Positions 1 through 8,847 of a DNA stretch of 64,000 bases are shown here, one piece after another. Position 1 is the stretch's first letter. Each line of letters begins with the position of its first letter. This DNA is from Streptomyces canus (GTDB lineage: Bacteria > Actinomycetota > Actinomycetes > Streptomycetales > Streptomycetaceae). Location: the NCBI RefSeq assembly GCF_001514145.1, contig NZ_KQ948674.1, positions 62,001 to 126,000 on the forward strand. The letters are read 5' to 3'. Made by a program: the position numbers and the translations under genes. The notes below the pieces were generated by a model. It worked only from the letters and a program-made list of their open reading frames with translations, searched no databases and was not told the origin of the DNA.

Positions 1-2273
1 AGGCTCTGCTGGCCGAGCACGTTCCCGCGCCGGCCAACGGCCGGGCGCTGGACGCGGGTTGTGGCACCGGGGAGCTGGCCGCCTACCTGGGCGAACTCGG
101 CTACCTCGTCGATGCCGTCGACTTCGCCGACAGCGCGCTGGCCCGGGCCGATCGGGCGGACACGGTAGGCGTGCGGTGGCTGTGCCTGGACGTCGCCCAC
201 GACGACCCGGGCGAGCTGAGCGAGGACGGATACGACCTGATCACTCTCCGCCTGGTGTATCCCTTCCTCGGCGACCGGCAGCGGGTCATGCACGCGCTCG
301 CCGGACGGCTGCGTCCGGGCGGCGCGATCGTGGTGATCACTCCCCTGGCTGCGGGCACCCCAGCAGACCGGCGCGACATCGCGCTGGACGAGGACGAGGT
401 CCGGGTGCTGACCGAGAGGTGGCAGACCGTGGAGCGGTTCGACGCCGACGGCCTGGCGGTGCTCGTCCTGCGCAACGCCTTGCGGGAGTTCACCGCGGTG
501 GAGAAGGAGGGGGCGCCGTCGGCGCAGGCGGTCGCCGGAGCGTGCATGGTGATCACCGACGCCTTCGGGCGGGTGCTGCTGGGACGCTCCAGCGACGGTG
601 TCTGGGAGCTGCCCGGAGGGGGCGTGGAGCCGGGCGAGGACTTCCCCACGGCGGCCGTGCGCGAGCTGGCCGAGGAGGCCGGGCTGAACTGCCGTATCGA
701 GGACGCCCATTTGGTGGCGGTCCTCCAGGACGACCGGGGCCTCCTGCGGCGGCTGTCCGGCGTGGTGCGCGCCGTCGCCTGGTCCGGTGAACCGGCCGTC
801 CCCGACCAGGAGCGCCACCGGTTCGCACGGTGGGAGTGGCACGATCTGCACACACTGGCCGCTCTCGGCCCGATCTTCTCGCCGAGCGCCCAAGCGCTGA
901 ATCTCGTGTGGCCGGGCGTGCTGCCGGGCCTGCCGCCCGTGCACGCCTACCCGGTGGCCGGCCGGCGTCCGCCGGTCCCTGGCGAACCGCCGCAGGCGGC
1001 GCGGCTGCGGCACGAGATGACCGAACAGATCCTCCGGCGCGGGTACCGCCTGTCGGCACCGGTCCTGGAAGCACTGCGCGGCGTGCCCCGCCACCGGTAC
1101 GCGCCCGAGGTCCCCCTGGAGACGGCGTACGACGACGATCTCGCCGTCGTCACCCTCAGGAACCAGGAGGGGCGGGCGGTCAGCAGCGTCTCCGCCGCGT
1201 GGTTGCAGGGCATCATGATCGACGGCCTTCGCCCGCAGCCCGGGATGACGACGCTGGAGGTCGGCTCGGGCGGCTTCAACGCCGAGCTCCTCGCCCACGT
1301 CGCCGGCCGGCGCGGGCGCGTGGTCACGGTCGACCTCGACCCGTATGTGGTGCACCGAACCCAGCAGTTGACGGCCGAGGCCGGCAGCGGCCGCGTCACC
1401 GCGCTCCTCGGCGACGGGGCGCTCGGAGCACCGGCCCATGTCCCCGCCGACGGCTTCGACGGCATTGTGATCACCTACAACGTGTGGGACCTCGCACCGG
1501 CGTGGCGCGAGCAGCTCGCCGAGGGCGGCTACCTCGTCATTCCGCTGGAAATGCACGGCTACACCCGCGCGATCGCCCTGCAAAAGCGCGGGAGCATGCT
1601 TGAGGCGGGTCCCGGCGATTGGACGTTCTGCGGGTTCATCCGCGACCGGGGATCCGCCGCCCGCACCACCCCCACCGTCGATCTGCCCGGCGGACTTCAA
1701 CTCCGCTTCGAGGACGGGATCCCGGTAGACACCACCGGCCTGGACCAGGCGGTGCAACGGCCTCGCCACGAACTCGGCACGGGCGTGCGTGTGGCTGGCG
1801 GCGAATCGTTCGAGACCCTGCAACTGCTCCTCGCCACCACGCTGGACGGGTTCTGCCGACTCGCGATGGACGGCGAGCGCGACGGCGGCCTGGCCGCCGT
1901 GCCGCGCGGCGCGGACGCGGCCGCCCTGGTGAGTGAAGGGTCTCTGGCGTATCTGACCCACGTCCTGGTCAAGGACGGGGACACCCCTGCCGAGCGGCTC
2001 AGCGAGTTCATCGTCCACGCCTTCGGCCCCGCTGGCGAGGGCCTCGCCCAGCGGATGGCCGCCCGGGTCCGCGATTGGGACTGCACCGTCCGCGGCGCGG
2101 GCTACCCCCACGTGACCGTGCACCCGGCCGGCACAGCGGACCAGGACCTGCCCGCGGGCCATGTGCTGGACAAGGCGGATTCCCGGCTGGTCTTCCGCTG
2201 GCCCGCCCTGGACAGCAGCGCCACGGTCAGTACAACAGCGGGGGACCTGACGAGCGCCGCAGACCTCCGGTGA
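1..2273 (+). CDS. Methyltransferase-Nudix-PIMT-like fusion, 5' end missing
   Basis: The frame is open from base 3, so the true start lies upstream; 756 codons are visible. Three modules follow one another. The first is a class I SAM methyltransferase core (motif I LDAGCGTGEL, bases 48-77). The second is a Nudix hydrolase with a complete Nudix box (G-x5-E-x7-REL-x-EE-x-GL, about bases 615-686). The third is a protein-L-isoaspartate methyltransferase (PIMT)-like domain with motif LEVGSGG near 1255, followed by a long C-terminal extension. From family knowledge, PIMT-like enzymes with such extensions occur in lanthipeptide clusters (the 'FxLD system' methyltransferase). No precursor peptide or dehydratase is visible, but the upstream neighbours are cut off. 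A role in peptide tailoring is therefore an inference; repair of damaged protein or nucleotides is the alternative. Confidence 0.85.
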   Translation, partial: ALLAEHVPAPANGRALDAGCGTGELAAYLGELGYLVDAVDFADSALARADRADTVGVRWLCLDVAHDDPGELSEDGYDLITLRLVYPFLGDRQRVMHALAGRLRPGGAIVVITPLAAGTPADRRDIALDEDEVRVLTERWQTVERFDADGLAVLVLRNALREFTAVEKEGAPSAQAVAGACMVITDAFGRVLLGRSSDGVWELPGGGVEPGEDFPTAAVRELAEEAGLNCRIEDAHLVAVLQDDRGLLRRLSGVVRAVAWSGEPAVPDQERHRFARWEWHDLHTLAALGPIFSPSAQALNLVWPGVLPGLPPVHAYPVAGRRPPVPGEPPQAARLRHEMTEQILRRGYRLSAPVLEALRGVPRHRYAPEVPLETAYDDDLAVVTLRNQEGRAVSSVSAAWLQGIMIDGLRPQPGMTTLEVGSGGFNAELLAHVAGRRGRVVTVDLDPYVVHRTQQLTAEAGSGRVTALLGDGALGAPAHVPADGFDGIVITYNVWDLAPAWREQLAEGGYLVIPLEMHGYTRAIALQKRGSMLEAGPGDWTFCGFIRDRGSAARTTPTVDLPGGLQLRFEDGIPVDTTGLDQAVQRPRHELGTGVRVAGGESFETLQLLLATTLDGFCRLAMDGERDGGLAAVPRGADAAALVSEGSLAYLTHVLVKDGDTPAERLSEFIVHAFGPAGEGLAQRMAARVRDWDCTVRGAGYPHVTVHPAGTADQDLPAGHVLDKADSRLVFRWPALDSSATVSTTAGDLTSAADLR

Positions 2274-2415
2274 TCGTGTGGATCACCCTCGTGCGGTCAC
2301 GCACTGCCTCCACGCCAACGGTCACGTCATCAGCACCACCGGCCTCCCCCCACGAACAGCCCCGCGCGGCCGATTCGGCGCCCCGACCCGTACTTCCTGA
2401 AGGAGACACCCCACC

Positions 2416-2775
2416 GTGCACGGAATCTGGGACACCATCCACCGACTCGCCCGCCGCTTCAACGAACACGACGCCGCGCTCGGTCTGAACCAAGACGAGC
2501 AGTGGAGCCTGCAAGTCCTCAAGATCGCCGAGGAGACCGGGGAAGCCTCCCAGGCGGTCATCGGCGCCCGCGGCATCAACCCCCGTAAAGGGACCGCGCC
2601 ATGGGAGGACGCTCATGCGGAAGTCGCGGATGTAGCCATCACGGCCCTGGTCGCCCTGGCCCGCATGCGCCCCGACGACGCTGCGGAGTACCTCGACCGG
2701 CATCTGGCCGCCAAGTCGGCAAAATTCCTTCTCTCGGGTCCCGCGTCAGTCCCGGCCCCGGCGGAGCCGGCATGA
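2416..2775 (+). CDS. MazG-like nucleotide pyrophosphohydrolase
   Basis: This is a 119-residue all-helical protein starting with GTG; a purine-rich GAAGGAGA (2399-2406) serves as ribosome binding site. The MazG metal-binding pattern is present: EETGE near residues 36-40, then EVADV about 30 residues on, matching the EExxE...ExxD arrangement. The family hydrolyses NTPs or dNTPs to monophosphates and pyrophosphate, often as house-cleaning. It lies 142 bases after the fusion enzyme. Its TGA stop overlaps the ATG of a 29-codon ORF (ATGA), which itself overlaps the MFS gene, so the three are probably translated in a chain. The substrate cannot be read from the sequence. Confidence 0.8.
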   Translation: MHGIWDTIHRLARRFNEHDAALGLNQDEQWSLQVLKIAEETGEASQAVIGARGINPRKGTAPWEDAHAEVADVAITALVALARMRPDDAAEYLDRHLAAKSAKFLLSGPASVPAPAEPA

Positions 2776-2861
2776 GCAACTGCCGTTCGACACCGCAGCA
2801 AGGACCGAGCCGCGCACGAGCGCTGAACCTGCTGGATGAGGTCGAAGGAGGCTGTGCGTGA
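2772..2861 (+). CDS. 29-codon ORF coupled between MazG-like and MFS genes
   Basis: The ATG overlaps the stop of the MazG-like gene (ATGA, 2772-2775). The TGA stop overlaps the GTG start of the MFS gene (GTGA, 2858-2861). The short peptide starts MSNCRSTPQQ and ends EVEGGCA. A weak GGAG precedes it by about 6 bases. The exact fit at both ends suggests real translation, either as a product or as a coupling device. Its GG-Cys end and the PIMT-like enzyme upstream make a modified-peptide precursor conceivable, but nothing proves it. It may simply pass ribosomes to the exporter gene. Confidence 0.4.
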   Translation: MSNCRSTPQQGPSRARALNLLDEVEGGCA

Positions 2862-4162
2862 CGGCTTCCGATGAACCACTCCCCCATACCGCCGTGTCCT
2901 CGGAGCCGGTGGCCGCCGAGGACACGGTCAACCGGGACCTCGTGTTGTTCAACAACGGGCTAGCAGCCGGGGTGCTGGGCGGCGCGGTCACGTCCGTCGC
3001 GCTGCCCAGCCTGGCTCTGATCACGCTGAGGGCGACGCCGCTGGAGATGAGCGTGCTCTACGCCGCCCAGCGGTTCCCGCCGGCGGTGACGGCCCTGCTG
3101 TGCGGGGCACTGGTCGACCGGCACCGCAAACTCGTCTTGCTGACCTGGGGCAAGGTGGTGGGCGGAATCCTGTTGCTGTGCGTGCCGCTCGCCGCCTACC
3201 TCGATTGGTTGTCGCTGCCGCTGCTGTGTGTCGTCGGCCTCCTGCTCGCCGCCGTCAACGACGTCTCCTCCACGGCCGGGATCAGCTATCTGCCTTCCCT
3301 CGCGCGGGGTGACAAGCTCGCGTCCGCCAACTCGAAGATGGGTGCCCTGTTCTCCTTCACGGACGCCGCGGGCAGCTACCTCGCCTCTGGCCTGATCGCG
3401 CTGCTCGGTACGAGCCGCGCCATCGTCGCCGACGTCGCCTCGTACTTCATCAGCGCGGCGTGCATGACGCGGATCCGTACGCCGGAGCCGCCGCCGAGCC
3501 CACGGCCGGCGGACAGCACCCTGTGGCGGGAGATCCGCGACGGGCTGCGCTACACCGCCCGGCACCCGGTGCTCTGGCCGCTCGTGCTGTCCAACACGGC
3601 TTTGTCGCTGGCGATGACTGCCTGGGATGTCCTCTACCTCATCTACGTGATCCGGGAGTTGCACTGGTCGCCGGTTGCCCTGGCCGTGGTCATGGGGTGC
3701 GCGAGCGTCGGCGGCGTCGTGGGCGCGCTGGCCGGCCGACGGCTCGCCCGCCCGCGAGGCACGTGGTGGGGTGTCGGCCCGCTCCTGCTGTGCGCGCTCG
3801 CCCTGCAGCCGCTCATCCTGGTGCCGGTGCTCTTCGCCGAGCCGGGCCTTGTGTGGCAGATCATCATCGGGGGGTGCGTCACCGTCCGGTTCGCCGGGGC
3901 GACCGCGCACGGCTCGACCCAGCGCTCGGTACGTCAGGGCGTGTGCGATCCCCGCTACCAAGGGCGACAGCAGTCGATCGGCACATGGGTGACGTTCGGC
4001 CCGAGGTTCCTCAGCGCCCTCGCTGCCGGCGCGCTCGTCTCCGTGATCGGTCTCGGCCCGTCGATGGCCGTCGCGGCGACCGCCACGGCCGGGGGATTCC
4101 TCGTCCTGGCCCACCCCCCCGTCCGGCGCCTTCGGACCATGCCGACACCCGGTGAAGGGTGA
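2858..4162 (+). CDS. MFS transporter (drug/metabolite exporter type)
   Basis: The protein has 434 residues with about twelve hydrophobic segments, beginning near residue 25 after a polar N-terminus. The first cytoplasmic loop reads GALVDRHRK, a form of the G-x3-D-R-x-x-R/K loop motif of the major facilitator superfamily. A Pro/Ser-rich central loop (about residues 200-215) separates the two six-helix halves. The GTG start is preceded by GAAGGAGG (2844-2851). The GTG overlaps the stop of the 29-codon ORF, indicating one operon with the MazG-like gene. The general organisation is like the enterobactin-exporter/macrolide-efflux branch of MFS. The substrate is unknown; export of a product made by the upstream enzyme is an inference from position. 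Confidence 0.85.
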   Translation: MTASDEPLPHTAVSSEPVAAEDTVNRDLVLFNNGLAAGVLGGAVTSVALPSLALITLRATPLEMSVLYAAQRFPPAVTALLCGALVDRHRKLVLLTWGKVVGGILLLCVPLAAYLDWLSLPLLCVVGLLLAAVNDVSSTAGISYLPSLARGDKLASANSKMGALFSFTDAAGSYLASGLIALLGTSRAIVADVASYFISAACMTRIRTPEPPPSPRPADSTLWREIRDGLRYTARHPVLWPLVLSNTALSLAMTAWDVLYLIYVIRELHWSPVALAVVMGCASVGGVVGALAGRRLARPRGTWWGVGPLLLCALALQPLILVPVLFAEPGLVWQIIIGGCVTVRFAGATAHGSTQRSVRQGVCDPRYQGRQQSIGTWVTFGPRFLSALAAGALVSVIGLGPSMAVAATATAGGFLVLAHPPVRRLRTMPTPGEG

Positions 4163-4289
4163 GGGCGCTCCCTGATCACCGGCCGCGTGAACCCACACCC
4201 GTCGGCGTGCTACCGGCAGACCCGCACAGCTTCTACCGTGAGTAGTCGCGGCAGAACACATCGCAACGAACCTGTCCCAGGAGGACACT

Positions 4290-5267
4290 TTGATCGACCG
4301 TCGCCACGTGCTTTCCGTGGGCACAGCTCTCGGGACGACGATGCTGCTGCCCGGCACGGCCGTGGCCGCCTCCGCCCCGGATCTGAGCACCCTTCAGCGC
4401 CAACTTGTCGTCGCACGTGCCCAGTTCCGCTCCGCGCACTACGCCGACCTCGCCGAAGCCCTTCCGCGCCTGCGCCGAGACGCGCTGGCTGCTCAGGCCC
4501 ACACGACCGGTGCACGCCGTCAGGCGGCGAGCGCCCTACTCGCCAGGGTTCACATCCTGGCGAGCGAACTTGCGGTGAAGTCTGGTGCCAGCGACGAGGC
4601 GTGGGAACGCGCCCGGTCTGCCGTCGCGGCAGGCGAGTCCTCGGGAAACGTGATCGTGCTGGCCGAGGCCACACGCGTCTGCGCTACCCCTCTCCGGCGC
4701 CAGGGACGGGCCGCTGACGCGGTGCTGCTCCTACAGGACATGATCACGGCGTTGACCGGCGCCGCCTCCAGCACCCCTGAGCCCCCGCTCGTTTCGGCGA
4801 CGGGCTCCCTGGCGCTCACGGCCGCCTACTCCGCTGCCCTCGAAGGCCGAAGGACCACGGCCCTGTCCCTGATGGAGATGGCCGCCGACGCTGCCGGCCG
4901 GCTGGCACGGACCCCGCAGTCGTACTCGGGCGGCCTCACCGCAGGTCAAGTCCAGCTGTACCAGGTCGGGGTGCATCACCTCCTCGGCCAGGACATCGCC
5001 GCCGTGCGGGCCGCCCAGCGACTCCACCCCAGCACGCTGCCGACCGGCGAACGCCGGGCCAGGCTCGGAACCGACACCGCGCGCGCATTGATCGCTGTGG
5101 GGGACTACGAGCGCGCGCTCACGGCTCTGCACGCAGTGGAGGAAGCAGCCTCGGAAGAGGCTTCCCGACCGTCGGTCCGTGCCTTGACCCGTGAGCTGCT
5201 CGTACGGCGCCCTCGCCTGACCGGCTTGAAGACCTTCGCGGCACGCACCGGCGCCGAGCCCCTGTAA
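4290..5267 (+). CDS. Tat-signal-like TPR-type helical protein
   Basis: The start is a TTG, chosen because CAGGAGGA (4279-4286) lies just upstream. The N-terminus MIDRRHVLSVGTAL followed by a hydrophobic run and Ala-rich cleavage-like site resembles a twin-arginine or lipoprotein-like export signal. The remaining ~290 residues are Ala/Arg/Leu-rich helices of the kind found in the TPR halves of streptomycete XRE-family regulators. No DNA-binding domain is present in this gene. It could be an exported TPR protein or a regulator half that has lost its HTH. It stands alone, 127 bases after the MFS gene. Confidence 0.6.
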   Translation: MIDRRHVLSVGTALGTTMLLPGTAVAASAPDLSTLQRQLVVARAQFRSAHYADLAEALPRLRRDALAAQAHTTGARRQAASALLARVHILASELAVKSGASDEAWERARSAVAAGESSGNVIVLAEATRVCATPLRRQGRAADAVLLLQDMITALTGAASSTPEPPLVSATGSLALTAAYSAALEGRRTTALSLMEMAADAAGRLARTPQSYSGGLTAGQVQLYQVGVHHLLGQDIAAVRAAQRLHPSTLPTGERRARLGTDTARALIAVGDYERALTALHAVEEAASEEASRPSVRALTRELLVRRPRLTGLKTFAARTGAEPL

Positions 5268-5415
5268 TCAAGGCTCCGCGGGCGTACCCGACCGGCACGC
5301 GGCCGGCCGTATCGCCCCGCCGTGAGCGTCTCTCGATGCCCAGCGGCTCACCGACTCCTCCCGGATCGCCTCGGCGACCCTGCCGACCAACCCACCCTGA
5401 CAAGGTGCACCATCC

Positions 5416-6198
5416 GTGATCACATCCGCTTCGCCGTCCATGCCGTCAATACTCGGCGTCTTCGCTCACCCGGACGACGAATGTCTCCTCGCAGGCGGGG
5501 TCCTCGCCCAGCATGCCGCCGGAGGTGCACGCACAGGGGTCGTCACCGCCACGTGGGCGCCGGACAGTCACCGGGCGGACGAGCTTGCGGAGGCACTGGC
5601 CGTCCTCGGTGCTGGCCGACCGCGGATGCTCGGGTACGGCGATGCCCGCAACACCTCGTCGGCGCCCGGGCGCCCTCGTCTCTGCGACGCGTCCCTGGAC
5701 GAGGTCATTCTCCAACTGGTGGCGCAGCTGCGGGAGTTCCGTCCCGACATCGTGGTCACCCATGACGCCATCGGCCAGCTGACCGGCCATCCGGACCACC
5801 GCCACACGCACCGGGTGACCCTGCTCGCGGTGGAGGCCGCCGGTCTCGCGCACCTCTACCCGGAGGCCGGTGAGCCCTGGCAGACCCGCGCCCTCTACGC
5901 AGCCACCCACCCGCACTCCGGGGTCGGTGACCTGGGACCGCTGCTGGCCGGCGTCGGCAAGACCGTACTGTCCGTCCCGGAGGCGTACGTGACCGCGGCC
6001 GTCGATGTGACGCCCTGGGCGGAACAGAAATGGCGCGCGATCCTCGCGCATCGCGGCGAGGTCGCACGTGAGCGCCCGTTGCCCGGCATCCTGGCCCGCC
6101 TGCCCGAGGACAACCGCCGCAGGATCATCTCCACCGAGTACTTCACGCGCCTCGCACCCGGGCCCGTCCCAGGCGATCCGCTTCAGCTGACGCCCTGA
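5416..6198 (+). CDS. PIG-L (LmbE-like) deacetylase
   Basis: This is a 260-residue member of the PIG-L superfamily of zinc-dependent N-acetyl-glucosaminyl hydrolases. The diagnostic AHPDDE motif lies at about residues 16-21, and a second metal/catalytic stretch TGHPDHRHTH lies near residue 120. These are the residues known to bind zinc in MshB-type enzymes. The GTG start has only a weak ribosome site; an in-frame ATG at 5440 directly before the conserved core is an alternative. Such enzymes act in mycothiol synthesis or in sugar tailoring of secondary metabolites. With an exporter and a methyltransferase fusion nearby, tailoring is plausible but unproven. Confidence 0.85.
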   Translation: MITSASPSMPSILGVFAHPDDECLLAGGVLAQHAAGGARTGVVTATWAPDSHRADELAEALAVLGAGRPRMLGYGDARNTSSAPGRPRLCDASLDEVILQLVAQLREFRPDIVVTHDAIGQLTGHPDHRHTHRVTLLAVEAAGLAHLYPEAGEPWQTRALYAATHPHSGVGDLGPLLAGVGKTVLSVPEAYVTAAVDVTPWAEQKWRAILAHRGEVARERPLPGILARLPEDNRRRIISTEYFTRLAPGPVPGDPLQLTP

Positions 6199-6282
6199 CG
6201 CTTCAGAACGACCACGTCACGCACCGGCTCCGCCTCCAGTGAACACATCCGCTACTGAACCCGAATCGACCCGAGGATCCTC

Positions 6283-6729
6283 ATGACGAGCACATCCCGC
6301 GCCGCCGACGCCCAGCGAGCTGAAGAAGCCGAGGGACGTACCGGCGGCTGCCTGTGCGGCCGCATCCGCTTCACCACCCGGGGTCCGGCCGTCTTCGCCC
6401 ACACCTGCGCCTGCAAGCACTGCCAGAAGCTCGGCGGCACCCCCTTGATGTGGTGGGTGGGATTCGCGACGGTCACCTGGACCGGCGAGAGCGAGCCGAC
6501 CTGGTACGAGACCTTCGAAGGCGAGGCGAAGCGCGGCTTCTGCCCGACCTGCGGCAGCCGCGTCGCGGCGATCGACAGCGACATCCCGGAGATCGGCATC
6601 AACGTCACCGCCCTCGACGACACCAGCGGCACAGACCTTGTGCCCATCCACGCATCCTTCCACGACAACGCCGTACGCTGGCTGCCCCCGGTGCCGGAGA
6701 CCGAGCACAGCGCGGCAGAGTCGGCCTGA
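6283..6729 (+). CDS. GFA/CENP-V family zinc protein
   Basis: The protein has 148 residues with the cysteine pattern of the glutathione-dependent formaldehyde-activating enzyme (GFA) family: CLCG at about residues 23-26, CACKHC at about 43-48 and CPTCG at about 87-91. Known members bind two zinc ions through these cysteines. True GFA activity is rarely shown outside a few enzymes, and actinobacteria use mycothiol rather than glutathione. The exact reaction is therefore open. The ATG lies 84 bases after the PIG-L gene, in the same direction. Confidence 0.8.
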   Translation: MTSTSRAADAQRAEEAEGRTGGCLCGRIRFTTRGPAVFAHTCACKHCQKLGGTPLMWWVGFATVTWTGESEPTWYETFEGEAKRGFCPTCGSRVAAIDSDIPEIGINVTALDDTSGTDLVPIHASFHDNAVRWLPPVPETEHSAAESA

Positions 6730-6898
6730 CAGGAGCTGCTCGTCCGAACCCTTGGGTGGCCGTCCCACGCCTTCGATAGCCGCGTCCCCTCACATAGGGG
6801 CTTCTGATCCCAGGGCGCAGACGCTTTCCTCCAACGTCCTTCCTGTCCTGGAACTGCACATTGGTGCGAATGTCAGTGGCGGGCACTAGCGTCGGTAC

Positions 6899-7488
6899 GT
6901 GCGTGACATGACAGCGGTGAGTGCAGCGGCAGGTTGGCTGCTACTGGTCGGCCTCACGGTGGTCGGCTTGATGGTGGTTCTCGCGGATGGGCGCCTGCGC
7001 TGGTACCCGTCCAGTCTCCTGCACTGGTTCATGGTCATCGGGCTGGCACAGGGCCCGTACGGGCTGCTGCTCGCCGGCGGGCTCATCCCGCAGGCCGAAA
7101 CGCCGGCCGTTCGCATGGTGATGCTGCGGTGTGGCTCCTCGGCATCGCCTTCGCGGTTTGGAGGGGCAGGCTCGTCGTGCTCGGCGTATGGGCGGATCGC
7201 CAGCTCATCCGCATTCTGGGCGACCTCAATGCCCTCCCCCGGGTTACCGCGCTGCACCGACGAGCCGAGGCCGCGGATGAGCGGGAGTCGCTTGTCCAGC
7301 AGGCCCGTACCGCGCTACAGCGGCGCCGTGGCCGTGTGGCGCTGGTGTCGCTCGAGAAAGTGCTCGAGCAGATGAAGGCGGACCACGGCGCCAACGACGA
7401 GTGGTCGGAGCTCCGCTCCCGGATCCGCGCGCTGGTCACCAACTTCGTCGGTGGATCACAGACCAGCGGGGCGTCTCCTGTCGCATGA
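6899..7488 (+). pseudogene. Membrane/coiled-coil protein gene split by a frameshift
   Basis: Two overlapping frames read as one protein. The first (from GTG 6899) gives three hydrophobic segments up to RMVM near 7118. The coding signal then moves to the next frame, with another hydrophobic stretch and a charged helical C-terminus ending at 7488. One missing G in the ATGCTGCGG stretch near 7116-7124 would restore a protein of roughly 195 residues. A TAGCGT box (6887-6892) lies 6 bases before the GTG, which fits a leaderless transcript. A sequencing error or a genuine single-base deletion would look the same. The function is unknown. Confidence 0.55.
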
Positions 7489-7616
7489 CTGGTCTTTGCA
7501 CCGGTTGACGGCCATCACCCTGCTGCGTGCGACGACTTCGCTCCGGCGTAGCTGCTGATCACGATGTCCCGTGTACGAGACCTGGGAGCAGTTGGGCGCG
7601 GCCGCCGGGCCCCCGC

Positions 7617-7946
7617 TCATGCCCTCTCAGCGGTCAGAGTGACGGCGACGGCCGACCCTCGGTCGCGTACGGCGCCAAGGAGTCTGTGGAGCTCCGTATG
7701 GTCTGGGTACTGCGCGAGAAGGTCGTCCGGATCGACCCCGACAAACACGTGGCCCGGATTGGTGTCCGCGAACTGGCCGAACCGCTCCTTGGCCGCGTCG
7801 GCCCCCAGCTCTCGGCACTCGATGGTGTGAAGAGCGTGCCGCAGCCGGGCGATGACGTCGTCGGCATCCGCGTCGGACAGCAAGGGCGGTTTGCCTCGCC
7901 CCATCGCTCCGAAGAACGTCGCGGTGCCGGAAGGCGTGTGCCTCAT
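7617..7946 (-). CDS. Unknown 109-residue protein
   Basis: The ATG at 7946 is preceded on the minus strand by AGGAGAG, a clear ribosome site. The protein is a small mixed helix/strand protein starting MRHTPSGTATFFG, with an Asp-rich segment (LSDADADDV) and a C-terminal strand rich in Ala/Val. I do not recognise the family. It lies 30 bases downstream of the 2H phosphoesterase gene in the same direction and is probably cotranscribed with it. Confidence 0.6.
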   Translation of the reverse strand: MRHTPSGTATFFGAMGRGKPPLLSDADADDVIARLRHALHTIECRELGADAAKERFGQFADTNPGHVFVGVDPDDLLAQYPDHTELHRLLGAVRDRGSAVAVTLTAERA

Positions 7947-7976
7947 GGTCGTCCACTCTCCTGGTCTCGGTCGTGC

Positions 7977-8693
7977 TCAGGCTGCCGTGGGCAGGAGTAT
8001 CTCCTCCAGGACCTGCCAGTGGTACGCCCCCTCTACCCGCCACATCTCGACCATCTGCACGCGGTCCACGAGCAGCGGCACGGGCGGTAGGAGGCGCAAG
8101 GTCTCGACCGCCGCGCGGACTTCGGACGCCGGCAGAGGCCGGTTGCAGTAGGCGATGCCGAGGTGAGGACGCAGATAACCGCTGGAGTCCATGGGCGGCA
8201 GGCCGATGGTGCTGCTTGCCCGGGCCAGCCGGGAGTGGAGGGTGATCACGGGTGTCCACGGGGCCACGCTGTAGCGCACCGCGCCTCGCGACGCCGTCAT
8301 CGGGATGGCACTCAACGGGAATCCGGGCGGAAGGCGGTGTCGGCGGACCTCGGCGGCAAGGTTGGTCAGCTGGGAGCGGGGCAGGGCGTCGGCGACGCCG
8401 ATGCGGCCGAGGGTCAGGTGCAGGCTCCGCATGCCGATCGCGTCGAAGCAGAGGTGACGGATGGCTTCCTGGCACTGTCGGACGTGGTCGACAAGGAGCG
8501 GCGTGGAGAAGGTGAGCAGCCAGTAGACCGCGCGCATCCCCGGCCGCCAGCTCGGCCGGTCCCAGTGGTTGACCATGCTGGTGACCTCGTCGAACGCATG
8601 CCAGTCGTGGGCCGCGACGGCCCAGGCGCTGTCGGGGTCCGGCGGTGGATCTGCGGGGAACGACGCCGGGTGAGGCACCAGTCGTATGGTCAC
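7977..8693 (-). CDS. 2H phosphoesterase / 2'-5' RNA ligase-like protein
   Basis: The protein has about 238 residues. It carries two histidine motifs at the spacing of the 2H superfamily: HLTL near residue 91 and HLGI near residue 175. Superfamily members cut or join cyclic and 2'-5' phosphodiesters in RNA or cyclic nucleotides. The second motif has Gly where most active members have Thr or Ser, so activity is uncertain. I chose GTG at 8693, with AAAGG 7 bases upstream; an in-frame start at 8729 would add 12 residues. It forms an operon with the 109-residue gene downstream and lies beside a putative defence gene. Confidence 0.7.
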   Translation of the reverse strand: MTIRLVPHPASFPADPPPDPDSAWAVAAHDWHAFDEVTSMVNHWDRPSWRPGMRAVYWLLTFSTPLLVDHVRQCQEAIRHLCFDAIGMRSLHLTLGRIGVADALPRSQLTNLAAEVRRHRLPPGFPLSAIPMTASRGAVRYSVAPWTPVITLHSRLARASSTIGLPPMDSSGYLRPHLGIAYCNRPLPASEVRAAVETLRLLPPVPLLVDRVQMVEMWRVEGAYHWQVLEEILLPTAA

Positions 8694-8847
8694 GGTGATT
8701 CCTTTTCCGGGCTTCGACTGCGAGACCATGACGGGGGCACGGCCCAGGAGCCCGCCCCGTACGGGCTCGGTCGTCCTACGTGCGGCCTGCGAGGTGTCCC
8801 TGGGCTTCTCGTGGGCGCCAGACCATCCCGTCGGGGAGATCTCGACA

